Shown here piece after piece: positions 34,606-46,910 of a stretch of 64,000 nucleotides of DNA. The notes beneath the pieces were generated by a model. That model did no database searches and was not told the DNA's origin. It saw only the letters and a program-made list of their open reading frames with translations. Both the position numbers and the translations under genes were made by a program. Position 1 is the first letter of the stretch. The number at the start of each line of letters is the position of its first letter. The stretch is from positions 62,229,094-62,293,093 of the forward strand of contig CP136065.1 of NCBI GenBank assembly GCA_032622095.1. Direction: 5' to 3'. The DNA comes from Siphonodentalium dalli (Eukaryota; Mollusca; Scaphopoda; Gadilida; Siphonodentaliidae).

Positions 34606-37600
34606 CTGCAAAGAACAATGTGATGGTTAAAACCAGGGCAACATATATAACCTGCAAAGAACAATGTGACAGTTAAAACCAGGGCAACATATCTAACCTG
34701 CAAAGAACAATGTGATGGTTAAAACCAAAGCAACATATCTAACCTGCAAAGAACAATGTGATGGTGAAAACCAGAGCAACATATATAACCTGCAAAGAAC
34801 AATGTGATGGTTAAAACCAGGGCAACATATATAACATGCAAAGAACAATGTGATGGTTAAAACCAGGGCAACATATATAACCTGCAAAGAACAATGTGAT
34901 GGTTAAAACCAGGGCAACATATATAACCTGCAAAGAACAATATGATGGTGAAAACCAGAGCAACATATATAACCTGCAAAGAACAATGTGATGGTTAAAA
35001 CCAGGGCAACATATATAACCTGCAAAGAACAATGTGATGGTTAAAACCAGGGCAAAATATATAACCTGCAAAGAACAATGTGATGGTTAAAACCAGGGCA
35101 ACATATATAACCTGCAAAGAACAATGTGATGGTTAAAACCAGGGCAACATATATAACCTGCAAAGAACAATGTGATGGTTAAAACCAGGGCAACATATAT
35201 AACCTGCAAAGAACAATGTGATGGTTAAAACCAGGGCAAAATATATAACCTGCAAAGAACAATGTGATGGTTAAAACCAGGGCAACATATATAACCTGCA
35301 AAGAACAATGTGATGGTTAAAACCAGGGCAACATATATAACCTGCAAAGAACAATGTGATGGTTAAAACCAGGGCAACATATATAACCTGCAAAGAACAA
35401 TGTGATGGTTAAAACCAGAGCAACATATATAACCTGCAAAGAACAATGTGATGGTTAAAACCAGGGAAACATACATAACCTGCAAAGAACAATATGATGG
35501 TGAAAACCAGAGCAACATATATAACCTGCAAAGAACAATGTGATGGTTAAAACCAGGGCAACATATATAACCTGCAAAGAACAATGTGATGGTTAAAACC
35601 AGAGCAACATATATAACCTGCAAAGAACAATGTGATGGTTAAAACCAGGGCAACATATATAACCTGCAAAGAACAATGTGATGGTTAAAACCAGAGCAAC
35701 ATATATAACCTGCAAAGAACAATGTGATGGTTAAAACCAGAGCAACATATATAACCTGCAAAGAACAATGTGATGGTTAAAACCAGAGCAACATATATAA
35801 CCTGCAAAGAACAATGTGATGGTTAAAACCAGAGCAACATATATAACCTGCAAAGAACAATGTGATGGTTAAAACCAGAGCAACATATATAACCTGCAAA
35901 GAACAATGTGGCAGTTAAAACCAGGGCAACATATATAACCTGCAAAGAACAATGTGATGGTGAAAACCAGAGCAACATATATAACCTCCAAAGAACAATG
36001 TGATGGTTAAAACCAGGGCAACATATATAACCTGCAAAGAACAATGTGATGGTTAAAACCAGAGCAACATATATAACCTGCAAAGAACAATGTGACAGTT
36101 AAAACCAGGGCAACATATATAACCTGCAAAGAACAATGTGATGGTTAAAACCAGGGCAACATATATAACCTGCAAAGAACAATATGATGGTGAAAACCAG
36201 AGCAACATATATAACCTGCAAAGAACAATGTGATGGTTAAAACCAGGGCAACATATATAACCTGCAAAGAACAATGTGATGGTTAAAACCAGAGCAACAT
36301 ATATAACCTGCAAAGAACAATGTGATGGTTAAAACCAGGGCAACATATATAACCTGCAAAGAACAATGTGATGGTTAAAACCAGAGCAACATATATAACC
36401 TGCAAAGAACAATGTGATGGTTAAAACCACTGCAACATATATAACCTGCAAAGAACAATGTGATGGTTAAAACCAGGGCAACATACATAACCTGCAAAGA
36501 ACAATATGATGGTGAAAACCAGAGCAACATATATAACCTGCAAAGAACAATGTGATGGTTAAAACCAGGGCAACATATATAACCTGGAAAGAACAATGTG
36601 ATGGTTAAAACCAGAGCAACATATATAACCTGCAAAGAACAATGTGATGGTTAAAACCAGGGCAACATATATAACCTGCAAAGAACAATGTGATGGTTAA
36701 AACCAGAGCAACATATATAACCTGCAAAGAACAATGTGATGGTTAAAACCAGAGCAACATATATAACCTGCAAAGAACAATGTGATGGTTAAAACCAGAG
36801 CAACATATATAACCTGCAAAGAACAATGTGATGGTTAAAACCAGAGCAACATATATAACCTGCAAAGAACAATGTGATGGTTAAAACCAGAGCAACATAT
36901 ATAACCTGCAAAGAACAATGTGGCAGTTAAAACCAGGGCAACATATATAACCTGCAAAGAACAATGTGATGGTGAAAACCAGAGCAACATATATAACCTC
37001 CAAAGAACAATGTGATGGTTAAAACCAGGGCAACATATATAACCTGCAAAGAACAATGTGATGGTTAAAACCAGAGCAACATATATAACCTGCAAAGAAC
37101 AATGTGACAGTTAAAACCAGGGCAACATATATAACCTGCAAAGAACAATGTGATGGTTAAAACCAGGGCAACATATATAACCTGCAAAGAACAATATGAT
37201 GGTGAAAACCAGAGCAACATATATAACCTGCAAAGAACAATGTGATGGTTAAAACCAGGGCAACATATATAACCTGCAAAGAACAATGTGATGGTTAAAA
37301 CCAGAGCAACATATATAACCTGCAAAGAACAATGTGATGGTTAAAACCAGGGCAACATATATAACCTGCAAAGAACAATGTGATGGTTAAAACCAGAGCA
37401 ACATATATAACCTGCAAAGAACAATGTGATGGTTAAAACCACTGCAACATATATAACCTGCAAAGAACAATGTGATGGTTAAAACCAGAGCAACATATAT
37501 AACCTGCAAAGAACAATGTGATGGTTAAAACCAGAGCATCATATATAACCTGCAAAGAACAATGTGATGGTTAAAACCAGAGCAACATATATAACCTGCA

Positions 37601-39118
37601 AAGAACAATGTGACAGTTAAAACCAGGGCAACATATATAACCTGCAAAGAACAATGTGATGGTGAAAACCAGAGCAACATATATAACCTCCAAAGAACAA
37701 TGTGATGGTTAAAACCAGGGCAACATATATAACCTGCAAAGAACAATGTGATGGTTAAAACCAGAGCAACATATATAACCTGCAAAGAACAATGTGACAG
37801 TTAAAACCAGGGCAACATATATAACCTGCAAAGAACAATGTGATGGTGAAAACCAGAGCAACATATATAACCTCCAAAGAACAATGTGATGGTGAAAACC
37901 AGAGCAACATATATAACCTGCAAAGAACAATGTGATGGTTAAAACCAGGGCAACATATATAACCTGCAAAGAACAATGTGATGGTTAAAACCAGAGCAAC
38001 ATATATAACCTGCAAAGAACAATATGATGGTGAAAACCAGGGCAACATATATAACCTGCAAAGAACAATGTGATGGTGAAAACCAGGGCAACATATATAA
38101 CCTGCAAAGAACAATGTGATGGTTAAAACCAGAGCAACATATATAACCTGCAAAGAACAATGTGACAGTTAAAACCAGGGCAACATATATAACCTGCAAA
38201 GAACAATGTGACAGTTAAAACCAGGGCAACATATATAACCTGCAAAGAACAATGTGATGGTGAAAACCAGAGCAACATATATAACCTGCAAAGAACAATG
38301 TGACAGTTAAAACCAGGGCAACATATATAACCTGCAAAGAACAATGTGATGGTGAAAACCAGAGCAACATATATAACCTGCAAAGAACAATGTGATGGTG
38401 AAAACCAGAGCAACATATATAACCTGCAAAGAACAATGTGATGGTTAAAACCAGGGAAACATATATAACCTGCAAAGAACAATGTGACGGTTAAAACCAG
38501 GGCAACATATATAACCTGCAAAGAACAATGTGATGGTGAAAACCAGAGCAACATATATAACCTGCAAAGAACAATGTGATGGTGAAAACCAGAGCAACAT
38601 ATATAACCTGCAAAGAACAATGCGATGGTTAAAACCAGGGCAACATATATAACCTGCAAAGAACAATGTGACGGTTAAAACCAGAGCAACATATATAACC
38701 TGCAAAGAACAATGTGATGGTTAAAACCAGAGCAACATATATAACCTGCAAAGAACAATGTGACAGTTAAAACCAGGGCAACATATATAACCTGCAAAGA
38801 ACAATGTGATGGTGAAAACCAGAGCAACATATATAACCTGCAAAGAACAATGTGACGGTTAAAACCAGGGCAACATATATAACCTGCAAAGAACAATGTG
38901 ATGGTTAAAACCAGAGCAACATATATAACCTGCAAAGAACAATATGATGGTGAAAACCAGGGCAACATATATAACCTGCAAAGAACAATGTGACAGTTAA
39001 AACCAGAGCAACATATATAACCTGCAAAGAACAATGTGATGGTTAAAACCAGGGCAACATATATAAAGAACAATGTGACGGTTAAAACCAGCAACATATA
39101 TAACCTGCAAAGAACAAT
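34566..39118 (-). repeat. 46-bp array of about 99 units, each carrying a complete 3' splice site of TMEM192
   Basis: On the TMEM192 strand each unit reads GTTATATATGTTGCCCTGG, then TTTTAACC (branch-site-like), ATCACATTG, then TTGTTCTTTGCAG. In other words it is the exon's first bases followed by branch site, pyrimidine tract and acceptor. The array abuts exon 34374-34605 and overlaps its first 40 bases. Most units keep CAG; units with CTCC near 35985, 36997, 37689 and 37873, and one with ATGC near 34832, lose it. Variants TTTTCACC, TTTTAACT and CTTTCCAG recur. Longer-range copies 1,012 bp apart (22 units) show higher-order duplication. Two truncated units close the distal end at 39061-39118. 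Confidence 0.97.
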
Positions 39119-39152
39119 GGACAGAGATATGATATGCATTACTGGCTGTTAA

Positions 39153-39404
39153 CCCTTTTCTGATGGGAGCCGCTCTGGTGCAGCATTAAAGATCCTGTGC
39201 CAGTGCATTCTCTTATATATGCGAGTCTCCCATATGGAGCCTCGCTTATATAAGAAAATGCACTGCCTTACAAGGTCAAGGTAAACACTATTAGGCCAAT
39301 GTATTCTCATATGTATATTATATGCAAGGCTCCCTACGTATATATAAGAGAATGTTTGGCACAGGGTTTTTGGAAAATTTCAGGAAGCTCCAGTCATGGA
39401 AGGG
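39153..39404. mobile_element. TTAA-flanked hairpin MITE, copy 4
   Basis: TTAA at 39149-39152 and 39405-39408. Ends are CCCTTTTCTGATGGGAGC and GCTCCAGTCATGGAAGGG. Two CATTCTCTTATATATG-type hairpins. It starts 35 bp after the end of the 46-bp array. Confidence 0.75.
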
Positions 39405-39489
39405 TTAAAGGGACGTATGGTCTTCACAGTAGGTACATATGAAAAAAATTATAAACAAGTCTTCGTCTTGAAATAATGTGTGTTGGTCA

Positions 39490-39816
39490 TTTATAGAATG
39501 AGGTCCCCAGAGGGTGAATTTAATGATGCTATCCTACATGGTGGACTAACGTCACCAAATTCACCCTCTGTGAACCTCATTCTGCTGAGGCCTCAACTGC
39601 TATGGGAGACCTACCAGTTCCCAGTTGAAGTTGGTGATGTTCACCCTTTAGTCACCTCGATTATGAATTTTATCTTCTGCAAAATAGGGGATATAGAAAA
39701 TGAACAGAATGCAATATAACTAAAAACAATGTTAATTTGAGACTATAAATACTTCCTAGAAGATGAGATCCTAAGCAGAATGAGGTCCCCAGAGGGTGAA
39801 TTTAGAAATGCTTTGA
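39490..39816. mobile_element. family A MITE, truncated on the right
   Basis: One complete palindromic end ('gaatgaggtccccagagggt' ... complement), the internal segment in the orientation of 11641-12047, then only half of the second end. Confidence 0.65.
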
Positions 39817-40185
39817 CCATTACTAAAGCTTACCTTCACATTTTGATTGGATTTTTATTGAACTAAATGACTTTGATCAGTAATGTAGCTATAACAGTAG
39901 TGTTTACATAACATTGGTTTTTACATGCAAAATCTTGTTATTGGAGAATTGTTGATAATGATAAATAGAACAAAGTCAATCTATTTTACATGAACTTGTT
40001 GATGATATGGTTGTTCTACAGATGTCCGTGTCTTTTCATATGATCCTATTGAGAAGGCATTGAGTCCCTTTAAGTTATGGCACAAGTGTGATGTCATAAT
40101 GATACCACGAGAAAGATCCAGCCAAGATTGGTATCCTGAATTAGAATATTATCAGCCATAATAGCAAGTCTTCTGAAATGATTAA

Positions 40186-40590
40186 CCCTTTACCCAACAA
40201 AATGGCCAAAAACGCCCAAATAAAGCTTCAACAGCCTAAAATATCTTCGGTCTCTCTCAATAACACCATGCAAATATGGATATCATTGGAACCGGTTCAT
40301 TGATCACATTGTGATGGTTACAGTTATGCCCTGTGCCAATGCATTCTCTTATATATGCGAGTCGACTATAGGTCGCCTCGCATATATAAGAGAATGCATT
40401 GGCCTTTTTTTAACACTTTTTACCATTTTTTCTTACAATTTTTATAATATTTTTCTACATTCTTTGACAATTTTATCATTTTTAATATGTGTTAAGCCAA
40501 TGCATTCTCTTATATATGCGAGGCGACCTATGGTCGACTCGCATATATAAGAGAATGCATTGGCACAGGGCCGTTCTGTTGGGTAAAGGG
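40186..40590. mobile_element. TTAA-flanked MITE with two 80-bp hairpins, copy 5
   Basis: TTAA at 40182-40185 and 40591-40594. Ends CCCTTTACCCAACA and its complement. Each end is followed inward by a nearly perfect hairpin of TGCCAATGCATTCTCTTATA and TATGCGAGTCGAC type, so the whole element is a hairpin of hairpins. Confidence 0.82.
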
Positions 40591-40594
40591 TTAA

Positions 40595-41095
40595 CAGCCC
40601 TCCATCCTATTAGCTGCCTGAGACTTCGTCTTCATCTAATCTAATAGGATGTTGGACTGTTAATAATTTCTGTAGGGCTACTAGTAAATCATAATGCCTT
40701 CCAAAATTCTTAAAGGGGGACTCCAGTCATAAATTCATTTTCACTATAATTACCATTGTGTTTACATCATTCATAGAGCGCATGAGTGTATTTTGCACTA
40801 ATTCATGGCTCAAATTCATTCATTTGTTGCATATATTCTGTTGAGTATAGAAGGAGATGGCCCCATAAATGGTCAGATTTAGTGTACAGTACCCCTTTAG
40901 TTCTCTGTCATATTCTCCTTTATCATGTTTGTATATACCTTCAGTAAATTACGCATTGTCAAACATAATTTACTTCACGTGTATTCCTCCAACTGGGGAA
41001 TGGTGTAAAAAAAATTATGGAATGGACTGCACTAGTGCACTAACAGGATTAGGGTGTTATCCAGCAATATACATCATCTATCATCGTCATCTATA
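40595..41095 (-). other. TMEM192 intron segment
   Basis: Contains a small hairpin ('tccatcctattagctg' near 40602 with 'catctaatctaataggatg' near 40633). Otherwise nothing recognised. Confidence 0.4.
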
Positions 41096-44018
41096 TCTGT
41101 ATTTGCGAATGTCTGTCTGTCTGTAGAAATTCACAGGGGACCATCTAGATGATACCAAAGGGGTCTACTAGGGGTAACTTTTAACGAGATAGATAATGGT
41201 GGGACTTATAATTTTCTAAAGTGATGCCGTTGTTGTCAGGGGCAGAACAGGGGGAGGGGGCAGATTTTTTTTTTGAACCCGATTGCCATGAAACTTACAT
41301 ATAATCATCCCAATGATATGAAGAATCTAATGGTGTGGTTTAAATGTGTCAAACGTGGCGTCGTTCGAGTCAGGGATGTGCGGAAGGGGAGATGGGCACC
41401 AAAATTAATAAAACTTTTTAGCACCGATTTCCACCAAATTGATATATATTCTTCTTCATGGTACAAGGAATCTAATTGGGCGATTTAACAATGCCAAATT
41501 GTTGTCGTTTGGATGAGAGATTTTGGGGGGGGGGGGGGGGGGTGGGCACTAAATTTGATACGAATGGGTTTAGTCGCCAATTACAACAAACCACACTTAT
41601 ACAAAATCATCCCCATGTATGAGGAGTCTAATGGTGTGGCTTAAATCTGTCAAATGTGGCCTCATTCGAGTCAGGGATGCACTGAAAGGGAAAGGGGCAC
41701 CAAATTGATAAACAATATTTTTAGCGCCAATTTCCACCAAATTGATACACGCTCTTATCCATGATATGAGGCATCTAATCATGTGATTTAAAGATGCCAT
41801 ATTGGTGCTGTTTGGGTGAGAGACGGGGAGGGGAGGGGTGGGCACAAAATTTGATAAAAATTTGTTTAGTCGCCGATTAGCACCAAACTTATAATTAATC
41901 ATCTCCATAATATCAGGAGTGTAATTGTGTGGTTTAAGGATGTCACAAGTGGGGCCATTCGAGTCAGTGGTATAGAGGTGAGAGGGACACAACAAAAAGA
42001 TAACAATATGTTTAGCGCCGATTTCCACCAGATTGATACATATTCTTCTCCATGATACGAGGAATCTTATCATGTGGTTTAGATACACCAAATTGGTGCC
42101 CTCTAGGTGAGAGATATGGGGACCTTAAATTTGATACGAATTTGTATACTCGCAAATTTTCACCAATTTTATAAATATGCATCTCTAATCTCTAATGAGT
42201 CTAAGTGTGTGGTTTAACGGTGACAAAAGTGGCGCCGCTTGAGGTCGAAATAGGGACGGGAGGGTCACCAAAGCTGATAATAACTATTTTAGTACCAATT
42301 ACCATCAAATTCAGACATGTTATTCTCAAATGATAAGAGAAATCAAATCGTGCTGTCTGTCTTTCTGTCTGTCTATATGCATTCTATATATAACTTCACG
42401 GGGTACAATTGAGATGGCACCAAGGCGTTCTAAGAGGGGTAACTTTTTACGAGGAAAATAATGGTGCGTGTTAAAATTTTCTAAAGTGACGCTGTTGGTG
42501 TCAGGGGAAGAAAACGGAGAGGTCGGCAAAATTCAAAAAATATGGTGGAATAGTTTTGTCGCTGATTTCCACCAAACGCATACATAATCACCTCCGCGAT
42601 ATGGCGCTGATCGAGTCAGCATTGCAGGGGGGCATCAACAATTGATTTAATAAACTAATTTTAGTGCAGATTTCCACCAAATTGATATATTAGTCTTCTC
42701 TATGATATGAGGAATATAATTGTGTGATTTAAAGACGCCAAATTGGTGCCATTTGGGTGATAGATGGGGGGGGTCATAACTATTCTAAGAATTTGTTTAG
42801 TTGCTGATTACCACCAAACCTATATATAAACACACCCAGTATATCATGCATCCATGAGTCTTATGGACGTGGTTTAAATATGTCAAAAGTGGCACCGTTA
42901 AAGTCATGCATGAGGATGGCAGTTGCACCAAAGCTGATGCAAATATAATTAGCACTAATTTCCACCAAATTCATACACGTTCTTCTGTAATAATATGATG
43001 AATTAAATTACATTTGATGTCATTTGGGTCACGGATGGAGAGAGGATATGCACTATCATTGATAAGATTGCTATTCGCCGATATCAACCTGTAAGTTATA
43101 TATAGTCACCCAGGCCATCTCCATATATCATTTTAAGGAGTTTTGGGCGTTCAAATTTCACAATCTCGACCCAATTAAGTCACTTGAACAATTATATCTT
43201 CTCAACTGTCATATTTATATGGGGATGGCAATCAGGGCATTCACATAATGAGCTAGCAAAAAGAGATACATAGAAGAAGCATTAAAAGTATATTTATCAT
43301 TCTATTTAAGAGATATATATATTCTTGCAAACTGAGAGACCTCGATCATCCAATACTGACAGGATCATCCAATACTGACATCTGACATCTGACAAGGGTA
43401 TATCTGCCCGATATAGCGGAATTTTATAACAGACTCATCGACTGACATAAACAACTCAAAGTCTCGCTCTGTGTCTGGCACATGTAGCTTATATTCATGC
43501 ACAGCAACATTTCTTTTAAACTGAGACTAATTAGCCCATATATAGCACCATGAACAGTGGAGCACCTGGAAATTTCTTTAAAACATCTGTATCTTCATGG
43601 TGATATGATAGCCAGGTGTCCTCAAGATCTTAGTCCAACCCACTAGATTTATTGATACATCTCGATATGTAAATTTCAATCGTCGTCCTTTATTTTTGCG
43701 AACTAATGTGTTTATGATGTTCATGTATCATATTATAATGTCTGAAGTATACGCAGTTGTAAATAAATAAATACCTCATTATTGGTGGAACGGATTAATC
43801 GCGATAAACAAAATGACAATCGACAAGGTGAGCCACTATACAAGTTTACATTCCATGACTGTGTAAGAATCATGTTTTGTGATGCTATTTGAATATACAA
43901 TTTATGAGAATACGTGTAACACTTTGAGCAAGAGTATTCTCTATTCCCAACAAATATCCACAGAATGCAGAGGGTTTCACATCACTTTAACCTGGGCAAC
44001 GCCGGGTAACCCTGCTAG
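41096..44018 (+). mobile_element. non-autonomous Helitron-like element with internal satellite
   Basis: The 3' end is the hairpin ACCTGGGCAACGCCGGGT followed by AACCCTG and CTAG|T at 44015-44019, the Helitron terminus pattern (GC hairpin, CTRR, T). The interior is a tandem satellite of about 290-300 bp composed of two related halves ('gatttccaccaaattgata' at about 41428, 41730, 42020, 42665 and 42953; header blocks at 41120 and 42375). The 5' end is not fixed; the TCTGTCTGTCTG-rich area near 41100 is the probable start. No Rep/helicase was seen. The 3' end lies 33 bp from the donor of TMEM192 exon 44052-44204. Confidence 0.7.
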
Positions 44019-44051
44019 TATAAAAATAAATTCTACCCTACTAGTACTTAC

Positions 44052-44204
44052 CTTCATAAATATATGGATCATGAGAACATACTGTGTTTTGATTGGTTGA
44101 AAACTCCGAGACTCTCCATCAACAGAACCATACAGAATGCTGTCGTTGTGTGTGTCATTGTTCTGTATCAGTGACGACTGATCATTCTCTGTGAAGAAGT
44201 ATCC
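44052..44204 (-). CDS. TMEM192: TMEM192 N-terminal coding exon (lysosomal sorting motif and start of TM1)
   Basis: Acceptor TTATCATATCTTTCAG|GG and donor ATGAAG|GTAAGT on the minus strand, 153 bp, phase 0 at both ends. It encodes 51 residues: a polar N-terminus with D-Q-S-S-L-I, which fits the acidic dileucine sorting pattern [DE]xxxL[LI] used for lysosomal targeting, then F-Q-P-I-K-T-Q-Y-V-L-M-I-H-I-F, the first half of TM1. The human protein has dileucine motifs in the equivalent tail. An ATG exists just upstream of the acceptor in frame, but a good acceptor right after it argues that translation starts in a separate short upstream exon, which I could not identify. The five visible exons together give 260 residues against about 271 in human. 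Confidence 0.92.
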
Positions 44205-46910
44205 CTGAAAGATATGATAAGAGTCTGACATGGTTAGAGCAGATATGGTTTACTACACAATGAAAATGGAAAATACTAGAACTTCCAACAAATAACTCTG
44301 CCGCAAAACGTCACTTATTCAGGGAAATCTGTTGATATTGATTGGTAGACAAATTAAAACAGCTACAATTTTGTCATTAGATCAGATTTTTAAATGTTTT
44401 ATTTTAAAAGACAAGAGGGGTCTGCATGTTTGGCCAAAAATTATGGTCATAAAAATGGGCCAAACATGCGGAAACGTAAAATAGCATAATTATCCCATTA
44501 CCGGTCATACTATATACCGAGAAATACCAGACACAAAGAAAATAATAGGAAATAGGTCATATAATGTGTATTTTAGGGTGTGTCAATGTCCAAATGAATA
44601 AAATGAGCTATATTTAAACAAAAAATTAGTGCTTGGTAAATAGTACATCGCAAAATCTGAGCTTGGTATACATAGTAGCCGAGTGATAATTTGCTCTGCT
44701 TGGTATATCAACAGACAATATGATAGCATGCAAACTGCCCTCATCCATTATCAGAGAGAAATCATGCAAATTTTTTTTCTTTTTCGCTAAGATTTTGCAG
44801 TGTAAATACCGGTATCTCTAGAAAATTATATGATAACGTCATAATTTTGTTGATAGATGACAAGATTTCTCAGGTTTATGGCAATAATATTGCTTTTCCC
44901 CTCTATAAATGAGTGATCATTCAATTTTATTTACAATAAATAGCATGCATTGTATAAACAAAGGACAATAAAATCTGATAATTAACACCTGAGTTACAAG
45001 GTGATATGTTCGGACAGACGGATGGATGGACGAAATTTCTAAGTCAAAGGGAAGAGATGTGATGTATTTTTTATGCAAAAAACACACAAGGCTATTGACC
45101 ATTCAGGGCCCAGTGTCTATTTTACTCTCCGATATATTCCTCCCACATCCGCTAGAATATTCGAGATTCGATTCGATGTCGATATCGGGCACCGCTGATT
45201 CGGATATTTTCGAATCGGTGTTACTTTGGTGTTTTCTCGTTATTTGCATCTAGACAACACATGCCACATGACCTGAAATTACAAACATTGAAGCACAATG
45301 TTGTCAAGTTAACCAACGTAGGTAATTTTGAATGTATGCCGTTCAGAATAGACGTGCATTATCTAAATTAGGTGTTTCGTTCGCAACCCGTGATGGTGGT
45401 CAATGGCCTCATATATTTGCGATAATTATGTATCGACACTATATCTACACTGTGTGTGTTTGCTAGATTTGGAACTCAACTGATTACCTTATGTTTAGAA
45501 CTTCAGATATCCAATTCAGATTATATGAATAACATTCAATGTTTGCGCGCAGCCGCCGTTATACGCGACAAAACATAGATTGGAATGAACAGAAACCTTA
45601 GAACAATCGGTCTATTACGTTCTTAAATGGACGTCATTATGTGCGACCAGTTGTCTGCGATACTGCCGGCAGAATTCCTAGAAATTTTCTACTTTCAGTT
45701 TCTGTTTCCCGGCGAAATCAAGCGCGTTGCACAAGTGTCCATCCGTTGAATCTTGTTGATAACTTTTAACACTTGTAATCTATGTCTGTTTTCTGGGACC
45801 CCCTCCATGAAGACAATTACTGTGAATATGTGATGTATGTGTTTGATACAGTGTGGGGTGAAAAGTTTAACAGATAACTACAATTGGTATCGGACTGAAA
45901 CAATTATATGGCTGAACGGCGTACCCAGGTCCAAGTGTGTCAAATCTTTATTATCTTTATCAAATAATGTAGACAAGTGACTTCCATTCCATGGGGTTTG
46001 TGATACGTTGATTGAACTGACTAAGTGTCTCACTGTCACTGCTTGTGTCATTTTCGCCATGACACAGCTAGATAGAAATTCAATACAACATATCTCCATG
46101 AGACTGAGAATGACTTGCCTATGTCATGATTTTCCTAAAAGAAAACACAAGTTGCAATGGATGTTTAAGGAGATTAACCTTGTTATATAGTATCTATTGA
46201 ATTTTGCAGTGTCACGAGACACCGAAATAAACACTGGTAAACAATGTTAATCACTAGCTGATTCGATTCGAGATTCGATTTGATGTCGATATCAGGAAGA
46301 AGATTCTATATCGAGATTCGATTCGATGCAAAATCCACGATTTGCAGATCCCTACCTAGTATATGGTTATCCTTTCCCCCAACCTGTGCTATCACCATGC
46401 CAAAGGACAATGAAATATGATAATTAACACTGAGTTACAAGGCGATATGTTCAGACGGATGACATCTAGACAGATGTCAAGACATCTAGACGGACCCCGG
46501 CTATATGCCCTAAACCTCATATGGGGATTGGGGGCATAATAATTAATGAAATATAAAATAAAGGATTTTAAATAGGATGGGAAGCTTGTCTGTGCACTTA
46601 TATCTCATTTTAGAGTAATTTTTTTTAATGAAATGAATCGGTGACACTCTGATTGTAAGACTTGTGCTTGGTACATACATGTAGTACATACTAACATAGG
46701 TGTGAATTCTGCTTGGTTCGTTAATTTCCCCCAACGGGGATATATAATACGCGAAATTCGCTTACCCTGTGTCAAGAAATTTCAGATGGACATCATGGAG
46801 TAAATGTAAGCCCGAAATTAATATTACTTTTCTTTGTTATCGTATGGAATCGTATTAATCCAGCCCCGAATCGCATAATACCAGCCCAAATATATTGACA
46901 GTGTGTCATG
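44205..46910. other. TMEM192 upstream region; no confident exon
   Basis: 'gataattaacacctgagttacaag' and the GGACAGACGGATGG tail at 44970-45030 recur at 46415-46460. GATTCGATTCGA-type runs occur at 45163, 46261, 50775 and 52040. The 45.54-45.75 kb part is CpG-richer and free of recognised repeats, so it is the best guess for the TMEM192 promoter and first exon. No start codon with a convincing donor was found. Confidence 0.4.

Noticed and set aside
34566-39139. Many overlapping minus-strand frames of 86-178 codons rich in V-I-Y-V-A-L-V and F-F-A-G-Y-I-C-C, looking like a family of small membrane proteins
   Set aside because: They are products of the 46-bp array read in rotating frames. The units contain a splice acceptor and derive from the TMEM192 exon start. 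There is no independent start, stop or family support.
41597-42091. 164-codon minus-strand frame
   Set aside because: Lies in the Helitron-like satellite. Its internal repetition matches the 290-300-bp repeat.
44220-44231. ATG just before TMEM192 exon 44052-44204 as the translation start
   Set aside because: A strong acceptor (TTATCATATCTTTCAG) lies directly after it, so these codons are most likely intron.
45500-45810. Possible TMEM192 first exon on the minus strand (ATG near 45809 with a phase-0 GTGTTA donor; ATG TTT TGT CGC|GTATAA near 45576)
   Set aside because: Weak donors and no recognisable N-terminal similarity. The real first exon may be very short and cannot be chosen by eye.
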